Source of the DNA: Rhizoclosmatium globosum
Lineage: Eukaryota; Chytridiomycota; Chytridiomycetes; Chytridiales; Chytriomycetaceae
Direction: 5' to 3'
NCBI GenBank assembly: GCA_002104985.1
Contig: MCGO01000143.1
Coordinates: 34,266 to 98,265, forward strand
DNA length: 64,000 nucleotides
Below the pieces are notes generated by a model, which was not told the origin of the DNA, ran no database searches, and saw only the letters and a program-made list of their open reading frames with translations. Position 1 is the stretch's first letter; each line of letters starts with the position of its first letter. This document shows positions 11,084 to 21,448 of the stretch, piece by piece. The position numbers and the translations under genes were made by a program.

Positions 11084-13245
11084 ATGGCATCAACCCAGAC
11101 TCAGATGGTACGTGTTCCACCCCCCGCAGTCCCGTCTCTCTCTCTCTCTCTATGACAGCAGAAGAGGAGTGCGTCGATGATCACCCAAAATAGATGTGAA
11201 CCAAACGTCTTAATCTCATTATGTTGAACAATAACATCCTGCCTTCCTACTGAGCACCCTTTCTTCCGTCTCTCTCCGTCCCTCTAGTTCATTGTAAACC
11301 TGAAAGACCTATTATCTAACCCCTTCCTTCAGCTACACTAGACATCAGATAGCATCGCACCTGGATCAAGGGAGTAGCCAGTCTCCAACCAAACTGCAAA
11401 AGAAAGGACCATTGATCAAGGTAAACGCATCTCAACCTCCTCCATCAAAACAAAAAGCAAAAAAAGACCGAAATTGAATATGATGAACAAACATATCCTC
11501 ATTTTATCGCCGCCTTGAGTGCCTGGGACTTCGAGTCTTTATGGCAAGAAGGGAACCCACCTGGGTCTCTTGGCTTTTTTGAGGGCGAAAACATTCCTCG
11601 TTTACGGGGTTGTCTGATTCGTTTTCCTTGTTTCCTCTCTCTCTCTATCATTTCCCATGATTGAATCTCTAACTCTGTCGTTTGTGTAGGTATGTGTATG
11701 GTGTATTGGTATATGAATGTGATTACACGAATGAAAACAAAACAAAATAAACATGTTTACGAATGAATTTATGGTTTCTCTTTCCTTTCCTTATTACAAC
11801 CTATTACAACTGTTCAAAGTTGTCCGAAAAGCGAGTGCATTGAAAAGCAAACAAAAGATGCTGTCCCAACCACCAATCAAACCAACGACGCTTCCTCGGG
11901 TTGCCTCGCTCATCTTTTCGAATGTGTCCGATGATGGCGAGTGCGAATCGGTGCTTTCGTGGGCATCGAATCTGTTTTCGAATTCGGTGTGGACTCCGAA
12001 CGAGTTGAGTTTGTTTCTCTTTCTAATAAGTTACCCTAACTCGAACTAAACTACCCTAACTTCAACTACTTTCCTACTTTCCTACTTTCCTACTTTCCTA
12101 CTTTAGCACGGACATTGCCCTGCTGCTTTCAACGACACTGCCCTGGTGTCTCACTCTCACTCAGACTATCACTCAGAAGAAGGAGAAGGAGAAGAAGGAT
12201 AACCCTAGGGTTAACTCGGACTTGTTCCTGCACTTGGCCTCAATTCTCAATTCAATCTTGCACACACACTCGTCAACGGTCTTTCGCTCTTTCTTTCTCC
12301 AGTCGCAAAAGGACTTGTCAAATGATGTGAATAGAACCATCCACGATCCAATGCTTCTGATGGCCCAACTGGCTACAACTGCTACTACTAGTACTACGAG
12401 TGCTACTACCACTCGGAATTCAAATAAGAGGCTTATTCTCGCGTGGCTCATCAGTTTCCTCCAAATGGATCTGTTGAAAACACCAGACTTTTACGACTCA
12501 ATCCTGTTTCACTCGCTCAAACGATGGTCATTTTCAACTTGGCTCAGGAACCACGAATACAGAATTATCGAGACTTTCCTGCATCTGATCACGAATGATG
12601 CACCCACCCCAGATTCACCTTCAAAACTGAACAAGACTCTTGACCGCGAAGTCGGTGTTCAGCTTGTCAACCTTGTACGTAATCCCCATGACGTTATTCC
12701 CTCACTGAAAAACAACAATCCAGATCACAACATTCATTCAAACATCCCCTCCTCAAAACACATCCCGAATCTCCCTCGAAACATTGGAAGATGAAACTTG
12801 GACACACCTACGCTCCTACTCCCTCCCATCCCGTCTCTCATTCTACCGTGCCATCCACTCTACACCCGCATTCCGCACGACCCTCCTCCTAACAGACCTA
12901 AACAACGCACCTGAATGGATCCACGAACGCCAATTCCCTCGTTCCTCGTTCTTGACCCTTTCTCAACTCCTGAATGCAGCGTTTTACGTGATCCCTGTAG
13001 ACTCTACTGACGAAACCCGTGTTCAGAATGCTGCAGCGTTGATTGAGATGCTCTACATGCTTGTTCTTGATTTTCCTCAGATTCAGTCTCCTTCAAAGTC
13101 TCAGTCTCAAGTGAGTTTGATTGGGTTTAGTGAAAAGGTGGATGCGGTGGCGGTGTTGGGTCGACGCGTGGAAGTATGGGTGAATGGGGATTCTGCTATG
13201 CGGGATCGGATTATGGCTCCACTCAAGATTTGGGCATTGTGTTGA
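11084..13245 (+). CDS. Hypothetical helical protein, 503 aa
   Basis: Six exons, 11084-11107, 11349-11420, 11467-11608, 11820-12003, 12107-12674 and 12724-13245, join in frame to 503 aa. The exact donors at 11609 (GTTGTC) and 12004 (GTTGAG) are the least certain. I do not recognise the family. The protein looks soluble and mostly alpha-helical, with alternating amphipathic segments such as SDLFLHLASILNSIL and RLILAWLISFLQMDLL, a low-complexity Thr/Ser run near residue 260 (TTATTSTTSATTT), and no signal peptide or membrane span. This resembles HEAT/ARM-like helical repeat proteins in general character only. The intron before exon 5 ends in a tandem octamer repeat. The gene converges with the XRRA1-like gene; stops lie 184 bp apart. 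Confidence 0.65.
12063..12106 (+). repeat. Tandem CTACTTTC octamer repeat at a 3' splice site
   Basis: Roughly five copies of the pyrimidine-rich octamer CTACTTTC run directly into the acceptor CTTTAG of the fourth intron of the hypothetical gene. It forms an extended polypyrimidine tract, and its expansion state probably varies between strains. Confidence 0.7.
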
Positions 13246-13429
13246 AATTTGTTGTGGGATTTGTTTCTATTGGGGGATGCTGTTTTTGCTGTTGGCATAC
13301 AATCTTTACATTTCAGGGGGTACACAACCGAATAGGTACACAAACTAAAACATTATTATTATTACTTTTATTATTACTTTTTTTACTCGGTGTCAAGCGT
13401 GAATGTCAAGCATCCATCGAGAACCATTA

Positions 13430-16400
13430 CTATTTGGCTTTCATTTTACTCGCTTCAATGGCGGCCAAAGCGGATTCATTGTACATTTTCTCAATCCGTT
13501 TATATTCGGACTGTACCTCCGTTATGAGTTTACGGGACTGTGGGACGTGTTTGTGCATGATGCTACTATTCAGAATGGAGGCTGATATTCGCGCGACAAC
13601 AGGAGTTACAAATCAATGTAATTCAAACAAGGAAACTCACCCAAATTAGTTTCAATAGCCTCAAGCTTTTCATCCACAGCACTCATCATCGCCCCCATTT
13701 CCTCAAACTCATCCTTATACCTCAACTTCCTAGCCCCAAACCGTCGTTTCGCGTCGCTTACTTTCTTATTCTCCAACATCCTCCTTTTATACTCTGCAGC
13801 GCGTTTCTCCGCCAACACTGCAGCTTCATTAGGAGTCAACCTACGCTGAGGGGACGAATAATCTTCCTCCTCATCATCCTCATCCTCCGCCTCTACCCTC
13901 GCCCGTTCCGCCGCCTCTTGCACAAGCCGCTCCCGTTCCCGTTCCTCCTCCCTCTCCCGTTCAAGCCGCAACACAACAGCACTCTTCCCCGCTCCAGCAA
14001 CATCAGACCCCGTCTCCTTCGTACTCCGACTCCCATCACTCACTCCAACAACCCCAATGGAAACAAGATCATCCCCAACCCCGCCGCCGCCGCCGCCATT
14101 CGCGTCCTTATCACCACCACCAGCAGCATCGTCATCGTTCTCTTCATTGATGCTCTTAATTTGCTTGGAGAGTTGTTCTTGCGCGAGTTGTTGGGCGAGG
14201 TGGAGGGCGTCTTCTTCGAGGAAGAGGCCTTTGAGTTTGGGGACTTGGATTTGGAGGTGGGATGTTATTGCTTTGGCTGCTTTTCCGTCGCCGGCTATTT
14301 TTTCGGGAGGCGGGGTTTAGTTTGTTTAGGAAGGGGTTGGAATGAGGGTGTGGGGGGCAAAGTACCGATTTTGGCTGTGGTGTTGACGTTTTTGGCGGCG
14401 CGGGTTGCGGCTACGATTGCGGCTTCGCGTTCTGCTTGTGTTTTGATTGCGATTGTTGTCCTGGAAAGCGCGAAATGGTTAGCCCCCCCGACATTCCGGC
14501 ATAAATGTAATATCAAATAACTTACCACATGGAATTCGCAGGTGAAACGTTTCCAGACTCCGGTCCAACCATGGCATCCGCATTCGAACTACTTTCACTC
14601 CTCCCCGTCGAACTCACAGCTCTACCAACACCCCCTTCCCCACCACCACCACCCACACCTTCCTCCCTTTTCACACCCCCAACCTTCGCCTCCATCTCAG
14701 CCTGATACTCCCTCCTCAAAACCTCCTCCCTCTCCGCAGGACTCACATAAACACCACCCCCATTCAGAACCTTCATCCTCCTCACCTCCTCCGCCTCCGC
14801 AGCCGCATCCCGCACGCGGACCGTATGTGCGAACGTCGGCTTCGCATACGAATCCTCCATCAGCCTCCAATACGAGATCGGGTTCGTGAGCGCGTGCCGG
14901 AGGGCGCGGAGGGATGCTTGGATTGTGTTTGGGAATTGATGGATGCGTGCCATTTCGCGGCGTTGTTCGGCGGCGCGGGCGGCTGCGGGGGGTTTTTGGT
15001 GGGGTTTTGGGTTTGTGGTGTTGTGGAGGCGGCGGAGGACGTGGGGTGGGTAGAGGGGGTCGTTTGGGTTGTCAAAGGTGGAGGTTGAGAGGGATGTGGA
15101 GGTGGAGTCTAGTTGGGAGGAAGAGTCTGTTTCTGGGAGGGCGGGGTTTGTTGTTGGTGGGTCTTGGAAGGGGGCGGAGGAGTCTGTGGGGATTTCGCCG
15201 ACTTGGTTGGAGTCGTCGGTTTCAGATTGGGGTTGTGGTTGGGATACAGAGTCTCCTGCACCGCCAGTGATATGGACTCCAGTCAAGAAAGTCCCGTCTT
15301 CTGCATCGGGGTCATACACCATTTCGGTTCCATCGGGATTAACCACTGTAGGAAGCATGATTGGGGCAACGTCATCAATCTCCCCTTCATCCACATTGAT
15401 TTCCACTGGGTTGTTTTGGGCTGCTTCTTCCTCTTCCTCTCGCAGTTTCTCCGCCTGTAATTCCTCAATCTTTTTCCGCTCCTTCTCCAACTCTTCTTCA
15501 TACATTTTCTTTTCCTCCTCCCGTTTCCGCTCCTCTGCTTTCTGCACTTCCTTTTCTTCACGTTTTCGGATCCGCTTCAATTCCTTGAGCGTCAATACTC
15601 GTCCAGCGCGGACAGTCTCTTTCACCTCCTCATCCGTCAACTTAATGTCTCTTCGACGTGTTTGTAATTCCTCCAACGTGACTTTCACGGCTTCTCCAAC
15701 CGTATGCGGAAGTGCTCCTGGTTTTGCAGGCTCCGTTGCAGTTACAAGAACAGGATTCCAGTCATCATCATGAGGAGGTGGACGAACAATTCGTCGAAGC
15801 GCGACTGCGCCTGTTGCACGAACAGGCGCAAGCGCATAATACGTGTCCTCGAGCACTGATGGAGGTGCTTGATAAATCAAGTCCAGGATTTCAATACCGT
15901 AAATCCGAGGAAAGAGTTTGAGTGGATCGCAGTGTTTGAAGTTTGTGGGCTGATCTGGAACTGTTTGAGAGAAGATGAGTTGGATGTCAATTTGTTTTCG
16001 AAAACTCTGTGTTTACCTTCAGTTCCAGCCCCAACTGCATTCGCATGAGAAACTTGCTCTTTACCAAATCTAGCAAGGACAGGGTTTCCTTCTATCCAAA
16101 TGTATTTCAAGACGGGCAAATGAATCAAAGCCAGCAGGCCCTGTGTTGAGTCAATCCGATTGAACGCAATCCGAAGTTCCTGCAACTTATGAAATCCATC
16201 ATATTTGACCATCTGGAACGGAAGTGGAGGACTCTCATCTTCATCCGTTTGCTGATGCATCGCAAGGAAAAACAGCGTCCGATACTTGTTGTAATTCAAG
16301 TTGAGTTTCTTCAAACTGTTTCACACATTATTAAAAATAACTAAACTTGTATCAAGCCTTACTTTGGCAAGTGTCCCAAAATCCGTAACGAGTCTTCACT

Positions 16401-17969
16401 TGAAAGACCATTCCGCTCCAAAACCAGACTTTCAAGAACAGCAAACGCAACTAACCCTTCAACCGGCCGCGACATCATATTTAATTCCCTGTCTTCAGCA
16501 GGCGTCTGCACAATCAAAGCATGTGAACTAGCAACTCGTGTCACAGGAGGCTCTAAAGGAAGTGCCCCCGCGTCAATTAAAGCCGCAATCGTAGGTTCAA
16601 CAAGAACTTCCGACTTGATTTCATTGTTCTTGACAGTATGCACGCGTACAGCGTCTTCACTGAAAGCCATGTTGACAACTTCGTTATCATCATCGTGGAT
16701 TACATCGTCAGCGTTTTTGGTGACAGGAGGAGGTAAAGCTTCCGCAGCAGGAACTTTAATCAAATCTGGATTCGCTGTGGGCGGAGGTTGTGGGGGTGGT
16801 GGGCCAGGTGTGGTTGGAGGAGGAGCAGTTGGAACTTCAAATTCCTCTTTTGCAGTTGCTTCGAGGATAGGTTTGAAAGCATCATGAACTAATGGAGCAG
16901 ATGGGGAGAGAGGTTTTGATCGTGAAAATCCGGTGGGAGGGCCAGCTGGAGGTTGAAGTGTAAAGAGTTCAGGGGGAAAGTCCATTCCTCGGCTAAACAA
17001 AGTCGCGTCGAGGAAGGCTACTTGATTTGGAAGCAATAACTCGATAACTTTTTCTCGCCATTGAGGCATACTTGTGATGAGCTGGATGGGTAATGATGTG
17101 ATATGGTTTGAAGTGAGATCAAGTGATTTCAGGGAAGGTAGCGTGGCCAGAACAATAACAGCTGCGGGGGATGTATGATTGTACGAAAGATCCAATTGCT
17201 AAAATATTCATTAATGTTACAATCGTAATAACTCTGCTAATACCTCCAACAATGGGAATAAGCCATCCACTTCCAAATCCAAATCCGAAATCTCATTAAA
17301 TGGTAAGCTGAGTCTCCTCAAGCTCGGAAGAGCACCCAACTTAGCGAACGGCAATAAATTCTCTCCTCCGTGGAAAGTGTGAACATTCTCAAAGAGTGAC
17401 AGATCTTCAGGCACGACAAAACGAAGTTGACTATTAGCGACATTGAGAACATAAACATCCGCCGGGTGGATTACGTTGGCTTTAGCTAGCTATTTCACAA
17501 TCAGTCAATAACAGTGATTTTTGGGCTTGATAAGGGAACAAACCATTGCCACTCCATCAAGCACATGAGGAACGACCAAGTTCTTTGATGCGCGTCTCAT
17601 CAAACGTTTAACTCGCTCATCAGCTGTTGAAGACGCCTCTAACAGCGATCGTGCATTGTTTGTAGCGATCAAGTCGGATTCCCCCACATCAGATTGTTCA
17701 TGTTTCGTTTTGGGTGTCCGAGCGCGTCCGTCTTTGGCTCCAAGAACAAACTCGTGTGGTCGGATTGCTTTCTTTGCCTTTGGGTTCGATACAGTTTCGA
17801 CGGGTTTTGAAGTGGGATTGTTGTTGATTGGCGGGAGTTTCTTTCCAGTATGGGCTTGGCCAGGAGCAGGGAGATCTTGCTCCACGTTCTCAAGCAAGAA
17901 GGATAGGCTTTTTCGTTTGTTTGACGGTGCAGCTGGGGGAAGTGGGGACGCCTCTCGAATCGGCTCCAT
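13430..17969 (-). CDS. XRRA1-like leucine-rich repeat protein, 1380 aa
   Basis: Eight exons, 17544-17969, 17244-17489, 16363-17198, 16017-16315, 14526-15960, 14366-14460, 13641-14294 and 13430-13581, join in frame to 1380 aa; introns are 45-71 nt. The N-terminal 140 residues are disordered and basic. LRR units follow (LPSLRRLSLPFNEISDLDL, LDLSYNHTS, LKSLDLTSNHITSLP). A proline-rich insert separates them from a second LRR set (LKKLNLNYNKYRTL, LQELRIAFNRIDS). The LRR cap ends with FPRIYGIEILDLIY. A long C-terminal half contains a charged coiled coil (KRIRKREEKEVQKAEERKR) and further acidic and basic helices. The split LRR layout and the YGIEILD cap resemble XRRA1, a protein conserved in ciliated lineages whose molecular role is po­orly known. 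The domain reading is secure; the family name is moderate. Its ATG is only 16 bp after the stop of the next gene upstream on the same strand. Confidence 0.8.
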
Positions 17970-17985
17970 TTTTTTCAACAATTTA

Positions 17986-18900
17986 TTAAGCTATAAATGA
18001 CGGGTCGCGTGACGAAAGAATAGATCGTTTTGCGGATACAATCATCCCATTATCGGGTCTTTCTATTGGTTTATCAGCCGATCCATTTTTCTCAGCCATT
18101 GACTCTGGGGTTCTTTCCGTGCGTCCTCCAAGTGCGGTTGATATTCTAGACCCATGATACTGTACCATCAGGACTTCGAGATTCAAGAGCAAAAAATCCA
18201 GAAATAGACACGCATTAATGGCGAGTAACCTCACCGTTGGTAACGGACGCAATAAAATATCACAAACGGCTTTGATCACGCTAATTAGTGGCAAAACCCA
18301 CAATCTCCATTTCAATAACGTCTTAAATATGCGAACTTTTGCTGGAATCTGTGACTTGACGTCACTCGGCAGTTCTGATTCTCGTACTGAGAATATTGAC
18401 AGCATAATCAAGAATCCAATGGAATAAAAACACAGTATCGCGTTTGATACATATATTCCAATCCATGATACTGTAAAATCGCACACATTAAACTCTGAAA
18501 CTTGTGATTCATCGACAGATATGGTTATTTGCCAGCACCTCAATGCAGCCCCAAATACCGGAATACAAACAAGGATACCTTTCCAAACTGTATTACTCTT
18601 GTTGCCCATAATAACAAGCAACGCTGCAGCAATGTAAATATTTGAGCAAACCATTTGCAGAATTCCCCCTTCAACATTTATAATCACCATAGCCCAACAT
18701 GAGATCCAATTTTGCGCAAGTGTACATTGCGCGAGAGTTACAATCATTTGCGCGATAAAGGACCAGTTATGTATGTGGATTATGTAAATCGTTGGTGTCT
18801 TTCGGTCACGTTGTTTCGACAAGACTACAATATGAATCTGAAGGAATATCGCTATCCAAAGAAGCGATGTGTGCATGAAAACGTACAAAAATGGGTCCAT
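17986..18900 (-). CDS. Orphan multi-pass membrane protein (copy 1), 304 aa
   Basis: A single exon encodes 304 aa from MDPFLYVFMHTSLLW. The ATG at 18900 was chosen because the paralogue at 20431-21273 starts identically; the frame is open further upstream. About seven hydrophobic segments alternate with short loops. Conserved blocks are KTPTIYIIHIHNWSFIAQM, NVEGGILQM, EFNVCDFTVSW and IPAKVRIF, ending in a hydrophilic Ser/Arg-rich tail likely to be cytoplasmic. The topology resembles a seven-helix receptor or transporter, but I see no opsin lysine, DRY or NPxxY motif, so I do not assign a function. Tail residues differ between copies. The stop is 16 bp before the start of the XRRA1-like gene on the same strand, an exceptionally short spacing. 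Confidence 0.8.
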   Translation of the reverse strand: MDPFLYVFMHTSLLWIAIFLQIHIVVLSKQRDRKTPTIYIIHIHNWSFIAQMIVTLAQCTLAQNWISCWAMVIINVEGGILQMVCSNIYIAAALLVIMGNKSNTVWKGILVCIPVFGAALRCWQITISVDESQVSEFNVCDFTVSWIGIYVSNAILCFYSIGFLIMLSIFSVRESELPSDVKSQIPAKVRIFKTLLKWRLWVLPLISVIKAVCDILLRPLPTVRLLAINACLFLDFLLLNLEVLMVQYHGSRISTALGGRTERTPESMAEKNGSADKPIERPDNGMIVSAKRSILSSRDPSFIA

Positions 18901-19015
18901 TTTCAGCGCAAGTGTTGACGGTTGCTGTGGGACTTGTTTTCGTTGCCAAAATGAAAATCTGGTGAAGTACGTGTTATCATGAAAAAAGAAACAGGAAGAG
19001 GGATTTAATTCAAAT

Positions 19016-20336
19016 CTAATTGTAATAAACATCGCTTGCGTGATAAAACACGTTTACGTATCTCTTTACGGGATCAACACTGATGTAACAAAAGTTTTGG
19101 GGATGCTGGATTGGAAACAGTGGGGACACACTACTTTCCAAACTCTTAATTTGAAACACATGCGACGAAACCGTTAATTTTCCTGTTTCTTTGTCCTTTG
19201 TCACACTATTCCCCAAATTAAATATTTCTCATCACATCAAGCCAAAACAACATACCTAATCAAGTCCTTATAAATCTTCTTCGTCGCATCCAAATAGGGT
19301 CCAATTTCATCTTCATATTGACAAAGCCTTCCTCCAAGACAAACAGCTTTGAACACATGAAACACAAACTCGCGTCTATCAGTTTCGCTAAACACCGGAT
19401 ACGTCTCGGCTTCAGGCATCAACAAGCATTTACGAAGCTCATCAGCGACAAGAAAGCCTCCATCAGTGTACTCGTCCATGCACTTTCGGATGGATCCGTC
19501 AACTCGAATGATGTCTAGCAAATAAACGTTGTTTACCCCACTGTTCCACCAACAAAAAATACCACTCTCACCAGCTTTCGTTGTCAAACGATCAAAGAAC
19601 GTCAAACTCGTGACAGTATGCATAGTCTCCTCCTTCTCAACCTTACTCACGCGTCCCAAATTCCCCCACCGGTCCATCGTACATTGAACCTTTCATACCT
19701 CGCGTCAATATAAAATCAAGAGACCAAAAAAAAAAAAAAAGAATTCACCTTCAACTGCTTCTGAACCTCCGCATCGTTGAAAAAGTCCAACAAGAACCCA
19801 TCTACTTCATACGGTCCAAGATTCCGATCAAATGTAAAGCGCTTCAAATAGCAGTGTTCTTGCATACCCCTATGATATCCATAAAAATGAGTTACAAGTG
19901 TCAGGATTGGAGGTGTTGGAACAAAACTGGAAGAAAAAACAAGAAATGTGAAAATTTCTAGTGCAAGGTTTTGGGGAAACGGCTGTAATTCAACGGCCAT
20001 TCTAGGGTTGGAAATTTACCATTTGAATAAATGTGCTTGGACGTCTTTATCCTCCCACCCAGTCAATCGCGCCTTTTCCATCCAACTGAACTTAAACCTC
20101 GGTTCGTTTACATTCAAAAACTCGAACGCTGTGTGGACTTGTTCAGCAGCTGCAGCAGTGCTTTGTTTTTCGTCCTCGGCTTCTTTTGACAGGTCTATGA
20201 TGAGGGGTTTGCGCGTGACATGGGGGTGAGCGAGGTGTGATGCGGCTGCAGCTTTTGAAGATTCTGTTTGGAGGAGGGTGGGAAGCTCTTCGATTTCGGG
20301 GGAAGTAGTGTCGTTGTTTGTTGTGTTGAATGCCAT
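19016..20336 (-). CDS. CFAP300: Cilia- and flagella-associated protein 300 (CFAP300)
   Basis: Five exons, 20020-20336, 19749-19869, 19572-19689, 19256-19514 and 19016-19205, join exactly to 334 aa. From established knowledge, CFAP300 (human C11orf70) is a cytoplasmic factor needed for assembly and transport of outer and inner dynein arms, and its loss causes primary ciliary dyskinesia. Diagnostic stretches are SLTFFDRL, GGFLVADELRKCLL, CLGGRLCQYEDEIGPYL, KKIYKDLISV and ISVDPVKRYVNVFYH, in family order. The N-terminal 90 residues are a low-complexity extension compared with the vertebrate protein. Presence of this gene implies a motile flagellum with dynein arms, hence a zoospore stage. It is flanked on both sides by the orphan multi-pass paralogues, all on the minus strand, with gaps of about 100 bp. 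Confidence 0.95.
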
Positions 20337-20430
20337 CGTTTTTTGACAAATCTTTAATTGAATTTTGAAACCATTTATAAAAGCCGAACAAATAGAAAAT
20401 TCAAGTCTTTAAAAAAATAATAATAGTGAC

Positions 20431-21273
20431 TTAGATATTTGATTGATCTCGGGACGTCTGCATGGAACGTTTCATACTCCCGTCTTGTCTATCAATTGTT
20501 CTCGTTATGACTGTGGATATTCTGGGCCCTTGAGACTGAACAGCCAAAATCTCAACGTTTAGCAGCAAAAAATCCAGAAAGAGACACAAATTAAGCACGA
20601 GAAGCCTGGAAGTTGGCCATCTACGCAATAGAATATCGCACACACCTTTTACGACGCTAATCATGGGAAGAATCCATAAGCGTATCTTGATCATCAACTT
20701 GAAAATACGAACTTTGGCTGGAATCTGTGCCTTGACTTCAGCCGACATCTCTGGTTCACGGTTAGACAAAACCGTCAAGGCAACCAGAAACGCCAACGAA
20801 TAGAAACAGAGTATAGCGTCGGAGATGTAGATTCCATTCCAAGACAAAGTAAAATCGCAAACATTGAAAACAGGCAATTGCGTTTCATCAACAGCGACAT
20901 CGATATGCAAAATGCGAAGTACACATCCCATAGACGGAATACAAACAAGTATCGCATTCCAAAGCGTGTTTCCCTTTGTCCCCATCAACATAATCAACGC
21001 AGAGGCAATATAAATATTGGAGCAAATCATTTGCAACATGGCTCCTTCCACGTTCACAATCGACATTATCCAACACGAAATAATATCCTTTGCTGATGTA
21101 CATTGAATCAGGGTCACAACCATTTGGGCAATGAAGGACCAGTTGTGGATGTGAATAATGTATATCGTTGGAGTCTTCTTATCATTTTGTTTGGAGAGCG
21201 TCAAAAACAGTTGCAAGAAGAGAGAGATCCAGAGTAGTGATGTGTGCATGACGACGTACAGGAAAGGGTCCAT
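20431..21273 (-). CDS. Orphan multi-pass membrane protein (copy 2), 280 aa
   Basis: This single-exon gene is a clear paralogue of the protein at 17986-18900. It starts MDPFLYVVMHTSLLW and shares KTPTIYIIHIHNWSFIAQM, NVEGAMLQMICSNIYIA, FNVCDFTLSWNGIYIS, CFYS and IPAKVRIF. About seven hydrophobic segments are visible and the C-terminal tail is shorter. No known receptor or transporter signature is present, so function is unassigned. It lies immediately upstream of CFAP300 on the same strand; the ATG of CFAP300 comes 94 bp after this stop codon. The two copies probably arose by local duplication, with CFAP300 now between them. Confidence 0.8.
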   Translation of the reverse strand: MDPFLYVVMHTSLLWISLFLQLFLTLSKQNDKKTPTIYIIHIHNWSFIAQMVVTLIQCTSAKDIISCWIMSIVNVEGAMLQMICSNIYIASALIMLMGTKGNTLWNAILVCIPSMGCVLRILHIDVAVDETQLPVFNVCDFTLSWNGIYISDAILCFYSLAFLVALTVLSNREPEMSAEVKAQIPAKVRIFKLMIKIRLWILPMISVVKGVCDILLRRWPTSRLLVLNLCLFLDFLLLNVEILAVQSQGPRISTVITRTIDRQDGSMKRSMQTSRDQSNI

Positions 21274-21448
21274 ATTGTGAATGTGAATTCGTTTGAAAGA
21301 GGATTTTCCCCTTCATTGTAGGGGTACCGGACATCCCCTTCATGAAGCAGCACGTAAATCTCAGATAATGTGGAATGAAAAGCTAAAACTGCCACACTCT
21401 AAACAACTGAGATCCTTCATTTGAGAGGGTATAGTAATGACACTTTAT

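Noticed and set aside
12010..12215. Telomere-like CCCTAA words and the palindrome AACCCTAGGGTT
   Set aside because: Only isolated copies occur, in an intron and in a coding exon, with no tandem array; chance is sufficient.
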